This document shows positions 1-12,762 of a DNA stretch of 64,000 nucleotides, one piece after another (the stretch's first letter is position 1; the number at the start of each line of letters is the position of its first letter). The stretch is from the NCBI GenBank assembly GCA_025558095.1, contig JAIVFI010000007.1, positions 496,001-560,000 on the forward strand, written 5' to 3'. Source of the DNA: Hyaloraphidium curvatum (lineage: Eukaryota; Monoblepharomycota; Hyaloraphidiomycetes; Hyaloraphidiales; Hyaloraphidiaceae). The position numbers were made by a program, and so were the translations under genes. Below the pieces are notes generated by a model. It did not search any database and was not told the origin of the DNA. It worked only from the letters and a program-made list of their open reading frames with translations.

Positions 1-3000
1 GGTAGGGCCCGCTGTCGCATTCAGATCGCAGTCCGCTTATGTTTTCCATTAGACACCTCGGCGTCACCCGTGACTGCAATGATTGCGCAGGCGTTGTCTC
101 GATTCCTTGGGTTGTCGAAACGCCTTGGCAGCATCTATCGAGACGTTGGTCTCGTCACCATTCTCGGCAACATGACCTTCGACATGGCGACGAATCTGCG
201 TCGACTGCTGGGCAGTTTCCTTTCGGAATCATCGCTTGCGTCGGCGGATGCGTCGTCCCTCTCGCTCGTTGAAGTCGGCTCTGAAGATGGCCAGCCTTCC
301 GCCGTGCAGCTGGTCGGATCGGCAGACGAGCTGCGTTCAAGCCGGCGGAAGCCGTACACGCGGTTCCCCCCAACGATTCTCGAGAACTACAACGCTATGA
401 TGGCGCTTGCCATGCAGTTGTTGGAAGGTGACGTGGAAAGCTGCGGCGTCTGGATCAGGTGTGCCAAAGGGTACGCTTTGCCGTGAGATTCCCCATCGTT
501 CGGCTCATCTCCCGTAATAGCGCGCTCCTTGACCTTGTCGCGGTGGACGAGCTTCGTCCCTCGGCTCTCAAGGTCATGCGCACCATAGGTCTGGCCCTAG
601 CCTCGCGAGACAAGGCGGCGGTCGGCAACGAGTTCGACAAGATATTTGTCGCTGTCATTGAGACGATTCTCAGCGCACCTGCGCGGAGTGTTGCCTTCAA
701 GGCCGATGTCTTTGAGGTCAGCACAGTGCCTGCTCCCTGCTTTGTCGAATCTGAAACAGGTCGCCCCTGCTAGGTCATTGGCGAGCTAATGTCGTTTGCT
801 CCGGTTTTCAAATCTTCCTTCCGTGAAGCCGGAGGCTACATGACTGCGGTTTCCATTCTTGCTTCCCTGGAGGACGTCTTCCTGCGCTCCCCGCCGTTCC
901 CTCTCGACTCGGACTTGGTCGTACCTCACGGACATCTCGCTGCGGTCGCAAGCGTTGGGACGGAACAGGAGCGTGAGAGCATCATTCGCTCCTACAATCT
1001 GGCGGAGGACTTGGCACCGTCTTCGGCGCTGGCCGTTGATTACCCCGCCTGTGCGCGCTTGGTGAACGCCAGCTTGCTAGTTCTAATGGAAGCGTCGAAG
1101 AACGACGAAACCGGAAGGGCTTTGCTGGCCGCCGAGCTCGATTCGCTCATGCAGGCGATCAGACTCAGCGGTATCCTGCAGACTCGCTGGGCTGCGCATC
1201 TCCTGGGGACTCTGTTCTCGCTGGCACTGGAGGACGGCAGTCTGCAGCAAGTCTTTGTCGGGAACACGTGGGAAGCGCCTTTGGAATCCACGTGGGCCTC
1301 ACCCTCGGACGATCCGACGCAACGCTCCGGGTCTTCGTCGTCCTTGGGATCGGCAATGAAGGAGGAGTCCGCCGCGACGCAGCAGGTGACTGCCCTGCGA
1401 AACACCATGGCGAGGTCAACGAGGTTGCTGCGTAATCCGTCGACGTTGGTCGCTCTGTTGGCTTTGCTACCCGATCTCGGCGGCGCGGCACCTCCCAAGT
1501 TGGGCTACGCGTGCCTCATTGCGATCCATGGTCTGTCGCTGGGAAATAGGGGTAACCACGCGCGTATGAGTGGTGCCGCCATGCTCATGCGCCTGCTTGT
1601 GGATCTGTATGCTGCCGAGGGCTGGCTGGCTCCGCACAATGCGCACGCGCAACCTTTGCGGACGCAGTGCCGAGAAACGGCTAGGTTGCTGGCGATGCGC
1701 TTACTCGAGCTCGGCGTCGCTTCGGACACCGAACTTCGTTTCCTGTTCGAGCAAGCCAACCCTGACGCTCCGTGGAACCGCGAAGACCCCGCAATCCTGA
1801 ACGATGTCGCGGAAGTGATCTTGCACGGGATCAAATATGGTCGCACGCCGGCGCACGTTCATTTCGACCATAGGACTAGCTCCCTTTCCGGGGTGATGAT
1901 GGAGAACCAGAGCGTCAACTCGTCCTTCCCGCCCAACGGATGGAGCTACTCGATCTGGCTTCGCGTCCAGGACTTCGATCCGCTGGGGAACGTGAACCTG
2001 CTGACATTGCAGGCGGATGACTCCTCGGACCTTCCGATCCTTGGACTGAGCATCGAGGGCCAATCTCGCAAAGTGGTCGTCACGGCTGGCAAGAGCCACA
2101 TGCGCTTTGAGAACTTTGCGTTGCGCCCCCGCAAGTGGTACCACATGGTCATCGTTCACGCCAGATCGCGCATGACGCAGCTCACGTCGAGCTCGATCAC
2201 GCTGTTCATCGACGGGATCGTCGCGGAGCAGGCAAAGTGCGGTTACCCCTCTGGGAGCTCCAAGATCAAGCGCAGCGTGTTCGGGGTAGCGACCGAAGAA
2301 GCAGCTACTGGGCCGTCGCAGCTCGTTTGGGATTTGGGGACCTGCCACTTTTTCGGCGACGTGCTGGATTCCGATTCCGTGAACATCGTTTACAACCTTG
2401 GACCGCAGTACAGAGGTGCGTCGACTTGCTGCTCTGTTTGCACGTGGCGACTGATCCTGGCATTGGCATTGGCGCAGGCAACTTCCAAGATGCGCTGAAG
2501 AAGTACCAGACGTACGAAATCATCGACAGCGTCAATCTGGATTTTGTGAACAGCGGGAACGAAGACGGCACGGACTTGGGACACCTGGCACTCTCAAACG
2601 CCGTCGTGCGATGCGGAGGCGTCGCAGTGACCGAGGACCAGATCCTGTTCAGTTTGTCGGCGAACATCGAGATTGCGGACGCCAGCGTCAAGTCTCGTGC
2701 CCAGCTGCCCGATCAGAACCTGCTGGTCAACTCGGCAAAGCCCCGCGACCTGCACCTCGCCGACTGGATATCCGCGCCAAGCATGCCTGGAGCCGCGAAG
2801 CTACTCGGCAATGCTTTGCGCATCAACCCGCATCGACTCGTCGATGGCATCTGGAAAGTCGGTGGCTGCGCCCTGCTGGTCAAGTTTGTGGAGGGCATGC
2901 AGTCCCCCGAACTTCTCTTCAAAGCGGTGTGCATTCTCGTGGAATCCGTCCGTTTCAACTGGCGCAACACGGAGGACATGGAGCGGGAACATCTCTACGA

Positions 3001-6000
3001 GGCCTTCGCCAGCGTTCTGAGAAACCAAATCGAGCTGGTGACCGCCGAAGTGGTGGATCAGCTGCTCGTTCTCGTTGGCAAGCTCCCCAACTTGCCCACA
3101 GAGGCTGTGCTCGCGAACACAATGGCGTACCGCTTCTTGTTCCTCGACTTTGAGCTGTGGCGGAAGGCCAGCCGCGACATTCAGAAGCTGATTCTGAACC
3201 AGTTCCAGGACTTCACCGTCGGGAGTCGGAAGCGCGTCTTCAATGCGCGGAGGCTTGGGAAGCTATTCCTGACCAAGCGGCTCCTCATGGCTCTCCGGAC
3301 GGAGGTGTTTACGCAGAGCCTATTGCGGGACGTGGTGCACGTCATTAAGTCCTCGTTGATTGCTTCGTTCAACGTGGACTCGGTGCGGGCCATTGCGACC
3401 TTCATCATGTCGACGCTGCCTCAGAACTCGGCCTCGGATGCTGCGGCGGCGCCGCCCCCGGACGAATGGGGCGGACAGCGCCAGCGCAATGCTACGATGA
3501 CCCCCACGCTCGGAGTTCCGGGCACGGACTGGAACCGGCGCAATCGTGCCGCATCGATCGCAACCGTGTCGGGTGGAACGGGCGGGCCCGGATCCCCCGC
3601 CCGTTCTGGTTACCTTGCTGTGGAACCGCGGACACGTCGCGCGACAGGCGTTCCCGGTCCCGGGGAATGGGATGCGGGGGACTTCTTGTCGTCGAAAAGG
3701 GCTCGCATGCCCTCCACGCTCAACATAACTACGGAATCAACGCGGTCCGCATCGAGATCGGAATGGTACAACGCGGGAGCCCAGCTTCCCTCGCTTGTCG
3801 CCAATGCCGAAACGGAGGAGACCCGCTTCAGTATGCCGCAGGTCGTCACCGAGGTCAGAAACCTGCTGCTGGAGTGCCTGGTCGATATCGTCTGCCGAGA
3901 GCCGGGCAACAACCCGTACGCGGAGCACTTTGTGCAGATGATCACGGCCCGCTGGGTGCTGCTTTTCATGGAGGGCAAGATCAATTCCCACACCGTTGTT
4001 CTGGGCACCCGGCTCATGGCCAAGCTCCTGACGAGTCAGGGTTCCGCCTTCGTCGAGAGGTTCCGCTCGTCTTCGCAAGGCTTCGTCATCATGGCCAACC
4101 TCCTGCCGCGCCATTGGAACCTTCTCGAGGTGCACATAAGCATGCTGGCGCTCGCGTTCGGGGTGGACCAGAGCGAGATCCGCCCGCGGCTGCCCTTTGA
4201 CCTTTCGACTCTGGCCAGCCTTCTTAAGCCGGATGCCACCCGGGCCGCTGTTATGGTTCCCGAGGGTCTCACGCTCGCTTTGACCATGCTGAAGGAGATG
4301 GTCTACGTGATGTCGCGCCAGCGAAGCTACGCGAACGCAAGATTCGGCGGCTGGTCTGGAGCCGGGAGCGACGTTGATGCCGATGAGAGGATGCCCGTCA
4401 TGCGGGACTACTGCCAGCTCGTGAACATTTACTGCCAGCTCTTCGAGAGGCTTTACTCTGCCTCCAACGACGCGAAGGCGCTCCTCGCGTCCGCTGATGT
4501 AGTCGAGCAGCTGTTGCTCATCATCTTCCCTGTGATCTGCGATGCGGCACCAATTCCTGCTGAGGCCGAGATGGAGGACATGGAGTTCGACGGCGACCAC
4601 GGCGCGGCTGCCTCGAGGCGCCAGAACACGCTGGCCATCCCTGTTTCTTCCGCTCCTGCGATCGCGAGTCGTTGGCAAGATGCAGCGGGCCTCGGCGTGG
4701 ACGATGGCAGCAGGCAAAGGACGGTCACCATACCGACCGCATGGCAATCGGGTCCTACAGCCGCTCTCCACGATGATCAGCCGCAAGTCAACGAGGAGCA
4801 GCCTGCGTTTGTTCCCGTCGATCCTCTGAATGCTCAGAGCGACGATCTCGCCGTCGAGGCACATGCAAGCATGCACTCGAACTTGCCGACCGAAGAACCG
4901 CTCCTGCGGGGATCTTCCTCGGAGATGGAAGCCGTCGGGAAAGGGGCATCCGTGGAGACTCTGACCAGGTCTGCGGTCGATCGGCTCTGCGACTTCGTGA
5001 TCTATCTCTGCGTCGAATCCGTCATCGGCGATTACAAGCCGCTATCGGCGCTCGAGAACGTAATGAAAGGCAGCCCGCCTTCCACCCCGGCCGACCAGAA
5101 GCGCTTCAGGGCGTTCCTGCTGGCAAAGATCCTCCAGAAACTGCAGGGCATCATCGCTTCGTCGAGGAACTTGGTGCTCGACACCCGGGTTCAGAGCAGT
5201 CTGAACAAGCTCGCGAGCTATGTCGTGGACAAGCTGTTCCAAGGCTGGTTCAACGATCACGCGGAGCTGGCTTTCGATGTGTTCAGCGCGGTTTTGGAGA
5301 TCATTGAAGCGGACTCGAGGGGCAGCAAGACGGACTCGAACGTGCAGGGTCTGTTCCGGTCTCTGAACAAGGCGATCATGTTCCAGCTCAACGAGTACAA
5401 GAGCGACAAGGACAAGCTGCTGTCCCTGACCAGGAAATGCGCGTACCACCAGAAGATCATCTTCAGCTCGCAGAATGGCGACTCGGAGTTCTACAAGTGT
5501 CTCATCAGCAGGATGTGGAAGATGGTCGCTGGCTCGGACATCGAGCTCAGGAACGAGGCGATCAGCGTGGGTGTTCTTCCGGCAGGGCGCGGTGTGAAGC
5601 GGAGTTGACGGGCCGTCCTAAGCTTTGGAAGCTGCTTCTGCTCCAAAAGCCGGCTGAAATGGCCTCCGTGCTCAAGGCGAAGGGGAAGAGCAATGAGTAC
5701 GCGACTTTCGTCGAAGGCTTTTCCAAGCTCCTTGAGATGGTCAGTTGAGGCACGTCCGCGACCCAGCCTGACAGGTGGACTGACGTCCTATCCTAGGATT
5801 CTCGCCCGTTCTTGGCGTGGATTGCGGACCGGAAAGGCGATCTGGGCACCGTATTCCACGATGCCGTCGACACCGTGTGGGAGAGCTTCCTGGTCGCCGA
5901 GGTCAAGAACGCCATGGAGCTGGACAAGATCTCTGCGAGCAAACGCCTTGCCCGGCTAAAGCGCATCAGCAAACGATCGAGCTCAGAAAAGGCGACGTTA

Positions 6001-9000
6001 GCAAAGTACAACAGCCGGACGGAAATCTGGCTGAAGGATGTGCAGGAGAACGAGTACCTCCGGTACCGCAGGTTTGCGCAGGACGCGCTGGACACGCAGT
6101 CGTTCGTGATGGACGAATGGTCAACCACCTCTGGAGAGATTACCAGGGAATGGAGCCTGTGGGATCCGGCTCTGTATGCCTACGAAACGCCGATGGTCAC
6201 CTGGCAGCTGGACCTTGTCGAAGGGCCCCAACGGATGCGGAGAAAGCTGCGGCGCTCGCGCCAGGCTTCGGACCTGGAGGTGATGCAGATGGATATGGCA
6301 AAGAGGGTGGCCAGCCCTTCTCCTTTGGAACAGGCTTCCCGCCGGTCCGGCGGTTCCGGCAGGCTGCTTGCCGGACCGCAATCGTCGGCTGCCTTGGATT
6401 TGCTGGCTGATGAGGGCAAACTGGGTGGCGATGCCGGCGCAGAGGACGACCTGAAGCAGGAGGAAGCCGCCGCTGACCTTGTTGCCGGGAACACTTCTGC
6501 CGAAGGTGCGGAAGGCGAGGTCGACGATGACGATGAGGAGGACGGTTCCTTGATGGACGAGGACAAGAACCGAAAGGTTGCGCGTTTGCTGGAGGCGGGC
6601 GACACTGTCTTGGAATCGTACAATGCGGCGCGCGTCATGGGCTTGGACATTTGCGAGGGACTCCTTCTCGTTTGCAAGCAGAACATCTACCTCATCGACA
6701 ACTACACGCGCCGCTCCGACGGCGAGCTCGACGACATCGACAACGTACCGATCGATGAGCGAAACCCCTACAATGTCATACTGTCGTACAGCGCAACCCC
6801 TCGCGTGCCGGGACGTTCCCGGCACACGTGCCGCAAGTGGGCTTACGACAACATCAAGGAGGTGCACAGGCGGAAGTTCCTGTTCCGGAATGTCGGCCTC
6901 GAGATCTTCCTCCTCGACGGCCGGAGCTTCCTGGTCACTCTGGAACCGGCCGATCGGGACATTGTATACAACAAGCTCATGTCAAGGGCTTCTGTCGCGG
7001 CGGCAAACAGGACGGACTCGCTGGGCTCTGCGGACGACTGGTCCGTGGGAAGCAAGCTGACCAACATCTTCTTCGCCGCGTCGTCGCTGGCCGAGCTGAC
7101 TACCAAATGGGAGAAGTGGGAAATCAGCAACTTCGAGTACCTCATGAGACTCAATACCCTCGCCGGACGCTCCTACAACGACCTGACCCAGTTTCCCGTC
7201 TTTCCATGGGTCATTGCCGACTACGCGAGCGAGTCGCTGGACTTGTCTCTCCGTTCATCGTTCCGCGATCTCTCGAAGCCCATGGGCGCACAGACCGAGG
7301 AACGGGCCGCTGAGTTCGAGGACAGGTTCCGCAGCTGGGAGGATCCCGACGGCCGGCCGGCGTTCCACTACGGCACCCACTATTCGTCGTCCATGATCGT
7401 GTGCTCTTTCCTCATCCGCTTGGAACCTTTCACCCAGCTTTTCCTGAAGCTCCAGGGAGGTCACCTTGACCACGCGGACCGGCTTTTCCATTCCATCCAT
7501 CACGCGTGGCTGTCGGCGTCCAAGCTCAATACGACCGACGTGCGGGAGCTGATGCCCGAGTTCTACTGCAATCCCGAGTTCCTCAAGAATTCGAATCGCT
7601 ACGACTTCGGCGTCCGACAGAGCGGTGAACAGATCGACGACGTCGTGCTGCCGCCCTGGGCCAAGGGCGATCCGCGCTTCTTCGTCTTCAAGCTTCGTCA
7701 GGCGCTCGAGAGCACCTACGTGTCTCAACACCTGCACGAATGGATCGACCTAATCTTCGGCTACAAGCAGCAGGGCCAGGACGCCGTCATGGGTCTGAAC
7801 GTCTTCCACCACTTGTCGTACGAAGGGGCCGTGGACATGGACGCTATCCTCGATCCGGTGGAAAAGCAGGCTACGATCGGCATAATCCATAACTTTGGCC
7901 AGACTCCGCGGCAGCTGTTCAAGAAGCCGCATCCGCCGCGACTCATATTCCCTCCCGTGGTGTTTTACAAGCTCGCCAAGCAGCCGCAGCTCTTGTTCCC
8001 GGCGCAGAAGGTTGTGCTGAAGACGGAACAGCCAGTCAAGTCCTTGGCGATCTTGAACGACAAGGTGGTCGCTTTCGGCCCCGGGCGGGCGAAAGTGCCG
8101 AATCCTCCGGGGCAGGCGGCCATAGGCACTCGGTACCTGGAGTGGGGCTACGTCGATGGAAGCGCTCGCATTTACCAGATGGAGACCGACCGCCTGGTTG
8201 GCGTCTTTGAGGGGCTTCACACCGGACAACTGACGTGCGCCCAGTTCGCGGACGACAAGACGTTGGTCATCGGAGGGGCGGACACGGTGAGCACACGACG
8301 TTGTTTCGATGCACCGTTGGCTCATTCAGCTTCAGGTTGTCACGGTCTGGCGCGTTCGGCAATCGAAACAAGTCGAGCTCACTCTGTTGTATGTGATGCG
8401 CGGTCATCGCTCTGCCATCGCCTGTGTGGCGGTGTCCAGGCCGTACAATCTGATCGTCACGGGGGCTATTGAGGTTGGTGGCTCGCTGCGGGATCCTGTG
8501 GCTCAATCGCAGGGCTCAACCATTCTGCCTTAGGACTGCTTTGCGCTGGTCTGGGATCTCAACCGTCTGACCTATGTGCGGCATCTTCAGCATCCGGAGC
8601 CAATTACCTTGGCTATCGTCAACGACACCACCGTAAGGAGCCCGGTTTGGCGCACATTTTTGTTACATTTTCTGAATCGATTTCATAGGGCGACATTGCG
8701 CTGTGTTCGGACCTTAACATCAGCGTCTACACCGTTAATGGAGAACTTCTCGCGGCCCGCGAGGTTGCCGTGCTTTCTGCGGACGCCCTACAGTCGTGTG
8801 TCTTCTTCACCGGAGACGGATGGGCGGACGCGGACCTGATTGTGACTGGCCATCGATCCGGCGTTTTGAAGGTGAACGGTGTTGTCGTCCGGACTCGGCG
8901 CGATACTTACAATCCTTGGACGCGCTTGACAGCTGTGGAAGATGAATCTGGCAGGTCCTAGGAAGTCGGAAGAAGGTTAGTCAATGCATTGGGCAAGTCC

Positions 9001-9510
9001 TTGTACCGATCTGATTCTTCGGTTTCAGACTTTTCTCCGCGCTGGAAGCTGGATCTCGTGCACACGCTGTCGCCGAAAGTGGATCCGCGGGCGTGCACGG
9101 CCCTGTACCTTTCGAGGTAAGGCATTTGAGCCGCTCCTAGCCACACACGGCTTATTTTTGCACATGACCAGCTCGCAACGATTCTTACTCAGCGGCGATT
9201 CCGTCGGCCGCGTCCATGCCTGGCTGATGCCGGACGGCTCGGGAACCGAACTGCACTTCCAGAGCCTCAACGACGCCTCCAACTGCGCCTCATGTGGGCG
9301 GAGCATTGGCGGCATGACTCTCCTCGGAGACAAGAGGGTCAACTGCGTCGCTTGCGGCATTGTTTATTGCAGCGAGGTACGCGTTCTTCCTCGACGTTGA
9401 CGGAGACCTGGCTAACGATCATGCAGTGCGTAACTCCGCTGCCCACTCTCCCTGGACGCTACTGCATGGGCTGCGCGGAGAGAGCGCAGAAATACCGCGC
9501 AGAGCTATAG
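1..9510 (+). CDS. Alfy/WDFY3-like BEACH protein with C-terminal FYVE-like finger (5' partial)
   Basis: Large scaffold of the BEACH family, which acts in autophagy and membrane traffic. The reading frame is open to the window edge, so the N-terminus lies upstream; about 2,946 residues are visible. Order of domains: helical armadillo-like region, concanavalin-A-like lectin fold (about 1840-2400), long helical linker with low-complexity inserts, PH-like domain (about 6580-6980), BEACH domain (about 7060-7900, containing NFEYLMRLNTLAGRSYNDL), WD40 repeats (8040-9250) and a zinc finger with four CxxC pairs (CASC, CVAC, CSEC, CMGC) at 9280-9480. This PH-BEACH-WD40-FYVE order is that of Alfy/WDFY3 rather than yeast Bph1. 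The FYVE core basic motif reads KRVNCVACG, so the usual double histidine is missing. Introns I infer: 417-469 (weak), 717-773, 2416-2477, 5567-5622, 5740-5796, 8287-8335, 8474-8533, 8633-8688, 8872-8932, 8976-9028, 9117-9171, 9377-9426. The family is certain; the first intron could instead be a frameshift. Confidence 0.9.
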
Positions 9511-9674
9511 CTCGGGCGCCACTGATACCCCGGTGAATGAGTTTTAGACGTTCTTTGTCGTGGGCATGATGTTTGTATTTGACGATGTGTCAAGAGATGA
9601 ATGATTGCGAAACTCCTACGCACTGACACTCGATCACGGAGTCCCGGGCCTCGCTCCCTTCTGAAGCAAGTGCT

Positions 9675-12161
9675 TCAACGTGCCATGATCGACGGAGACG
9701 GCCTTGCAAGACAAATGTCAATCTTATGAACCGCAAAACTTTCGAGAGCACGTACTTCGTTTGGAACGAACGCATAGTCCACGCTCTCCAGCATCTGCTG
9801 CAACTTCTCACCCTCGGACCGTGGCTTCACGTCGGCGGAACCTGCGCCGAATGATCCTCCCTCTTCTTCCGTGATCTGCTCCGAGTAATCCAAGGTCCGC
9901 ACAGATCGCCTCACCGGCGTGACGTAGGAAGGGACACCGAGGACTGCATAGGACGAGGGGTTAAGTCCGGTGCATGGAAAGTGCCAAGGTTCACCTACGT
10001 TCCCGCTCGCGTGGTCGCGCCCTAGCCGGGGTCAGCATGATCATCGTACCGGCCTCGGGATGCTTTCCGATGGGCACGAGCTGCTCCACGCGCGAGCGGT
10101 GCGGGTTCGGGTGCGCTGGTGCCTGCAGCCGTGGAGTGCCCGCACGTTCGCGGCCCGAAGCTTCGGCGATGACAGAAGGCTCGGGCTCGGCTTTGACCTT
10201 GACTTGCTCCGAAGGGGAACCCAGACTGAGGCTGCTGAACTGGGAGTAGATCTTGACCATGTCCTCGACGGCTTCCTTGCGCGACTTGCTGGTGCCGGGG
10301 GTTGACGAGCGCTCGCGCGCACCAGGGGTCGTGGTAATTGTGACAATGGGCGACATATCCCTCAAAGGGAGCCCTTCCGGAGTTGCGACCTGCCTGTCCT
10401 CGCGGTCCTCCCGGTCAAGATCGATGATGGAGTGCGGTTCCTCCATGGACGGCGATTCTGGTTCCGAGCTTTGGTCCGCGAAGTGCGACATGGGAGGCTG
10501 CGGGGAAGCAGGAGACTCGGCTTCAAACTCCTCCCGATCGTGCCTCGGGGTAAGGAAGAGGTTGGGGTCCGACACGTGTTCAGAGTGGGGCTCTTCGGGT
10601 TGGAAGCGCCCCCCCTCGGCCGGAGATTCCGTTTCGACGTCCATCTCGACGTCCGCTGGCAACACATCGGCGGCGGAGGCCGAAGCCGATTCGCATGTGC
10701 AGTCCTGTGTCGCAGCTTCCGGCTCCGAGCCTTCAGCATGCACGGTAGCAGCGACTTCTGCCGAAGTGTCTGCCGGTTCCTCGGCGGCCTCGTGAATGGC
10801 ATCGAGGGGATGAGGGACAAAAGCTTCCGTTTCGGCTTCGACTGCGGCCGCATCCAAGCCGTGGTCAAGTTCGTCTCCCTCGGGTTGGTCCGGCGCTCCG
10901 GCCTCCTGCGCGGGTTCTGGGCTCTCGGGGACGCTGACGGTAGGCGTCAGAGCTGGCACCGAGTAACCTGAAAGGCAAGACTGTCACGCATCTTGCAAAA
11001 CTTTAGGAGACGGACAACTCACCGGCAGCTGACATGCGCTCCACAAAAGCGTCAAACTCGGCCTCCAGCAGGTCATCGGGGAAGGCACCCCGATTCTTTG
11101 CTTCCCGGAAGCATCCCACGGCGCCGTCCCACCAGCCCAGGAGTTCCAGCTCGCGGGCTTTGGCGATCCAAACGGATGCATGATTCGGGTCGAGGGCAGG
11201 GGCCTCCGGCTTGACAGCGGGTGCAGGCAGGGAGTGCGCACCAGCGATCGGACTACGCGGCTTGAATCAGAATGCAGGGCGTGAAGCGGCCGACGTCTGA
11301 TGCTCACCTTCCATCTCTGTCGTAGATGTGCTTCCTCTGCAGCTTGTGCGCGCTCTTCAGGCGGTCCTCGAAGTTCGACAGCCCGACTTCCACGCTCAAG
11401 CTCTTGATTGGCGTCGACTGCGACGCATCGAGGCCGCGGACCTTGGGCAGCAGCCTCTTGACCGAGTCGGGCACCGCGGCGTCCGTCCGCGCGACGGAGG
11501 GCGAGTCGAAGAGGCCCTTGCGCGAAACGGCCTGCTCCACGGCCGACGTCGCCTCGGCGAGAGAAGGGCCCTCGCGGAGGGATTTGCGCGCGCTCGGCGG
11601 ATCGGCCAGGCGCTGCTGCAGGACGGCGATGGGCTTCGCTGCCGCGGGCTTGGGAGCAGGAGCAGGCTTCGGCGGCACGACCACGCTCGGCCTGGCAGCG
11701 GGCTTCTGTCCAGTGGGAGCAGCAGCAGTCGCAGGTTTGGCCGGCACGGCGGGTTTCCGTGTCCTGGAATCGCGGGTTTCGCAGTCAGACCCTCCCGTTC
11801 CCCGCTGCCCGAGTGCCACCCACTGCTGCACGGCCCGCTGCTTGAGGAGCTCCCTTTCCTTCCTAAACTGCTCGAGCTTCGCGCGGCGGTCCTCCTGCCG
11901 TTTCGCGGTGTCCTCGTCGGTGCGTGCGGGGCGCGGCGGGACAGGGACCGTCGCAGCGCGTTTCGGCGCGGCGGCCTTGCCCGCGGCGGGCTTCCCCGGC
12001 TCGAGCGTGCCGACGCGCCGCGCACCGGCGGGATTCGCTGGGACGCGCGCGTTCTCCTTTGCTGGAGGCTCCATCTCCTGTGAATTCGAAGTCCGGTAGT
12101 AGGCATCAATCGCCCCCGCGGAAAACCCCTTGGCCGGAATCACAGCTTTTTTCCGAGCCAT
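9675..12161 (-). CDS. CKAP2-like mitotic spindle protein
   Basis: Predicted 773-residue, mostly disordered, Lys/Pro/Ser-rich protein. Exons: 12161-11308, 11252-11023, 10967-9999, 9943-9675, with three introns of 55 nt each. An N-terminal basic helix (RRAKLEQFRKERELLKQRA) resembles the start of vertebrate CKAP2. A TPR-like helical pair at residues about 308-358 (SVWIAKARELELLGWWDGAV) and a C-terminal YVTPVRRSVR followed by DYAFVPNE match, in the same order, the CKAP2 C-terminal domain (repeat-like helices, LTPVRRS, AFxxRPN). CKAP2 proteins bind microtubules and help spindle assembly; a spindle role here is inference. The middle 400 residues are acidic and unrecognised. The start at 12161 overlaps the start codon of the divergent sphingolipid gene; METs further in (12075) are alternatives. 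It converges with the BEACH gene, 164 bp apart. Confidence 0.65.
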
Positions 12162-12162
12162 G
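12159..12162. other. Overlapping divergent start codons
   Basis: The tetranucleotide CATG provides ATG on the plus strand (12160-12162, ssSPT) and ATG on the minus strand (12161-12159, CKAP2-like). If both are used, each mRNA leader must lie inside the other gene's coding region. ATG 12211 (+) or an internal minus-strand ATG would resolve the overlap. Confidence 0.5.
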
Positions 12163-12593
12163 GACGGCGTCGCGGACGACGCCGATGCGGCAGGCGGGCA
12201 GTACAAGTACATGAAGCCGCCGGCGGAGCGGCAGCGGGGCCCCGTGGCGTGGATCCGCCGGGCGTACTACAAGTATGAGCTTGCCACGGCCCTCTACATG
12301 CTGGACCCGTGGGAAAAGACCATATTCAGTCGGTGTCTGCCCGGAGAGGCTCTGCTGGTGCCGCGTCGGGCGTTGGGCTCACCATGGGGCCGAACGGCCG
12401 CCCTCCCACCTGCCCACGCGAACCCCAATACCTGTGCCCACGTTCTCCAGACACCATCGTCGTGTTCTGCTTGGTCTTCAGCGCCTATACGGCGTACCGA
12501 TATACCCCCGACCACATTCGAGAAACGGTGCGCCCTTGCAGTGGACTGCTCTTTCGCCTCCGGCACCTGATCCTCGACTCCAAACCAGATTGA
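12160..12593 (+). CDS. Serine palmitoyltransferase small subunit (ssSPT/Tsc3-like)
   Basis: Small activating subunit of serine palmitoyltransferase in the ER membrane, the first enzyme of sphingolipid synthesis. Two exons, 12160-12328 and 12451-12593, encode 103 residues; the 122-nt intron has GT and AG ends. The first exon carries the hallmark YYKYELATALYMLDPWEKTIF, closely matching the YYQYLLVTALYMLEPWERTVF of animal ssSPTa. The second supplies the hydrophobic segment TIVVFCLVFSAYTAYRYTPDHI, the single membrane helix. Start uncertain: ATG at 12160 overlaps the antisense start codon of the CKAP2-like gene, and ATG at 12211 (MKPPAERQRG) would also give a normal-length family member. The C-terminal tail after the helix is not conserved and could contain a further splice. 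Confidence 0.85.
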
Positions 12594-12762
12594 CTTCACG
12601 TCGTGGCTCTTTGCCCCGGAAGCCTCCAAGGAATGAGCTTGCTCTGTCTGATATCTTTGTCTCGGATCTGTATACCCCTCGTAAACCACTACACGAACCG
12701 TGAATACAGATAAGCTCCTAGCATGCCGTGTGCTCGAGAAGATGTCGGCCTCTGCCCCGACG

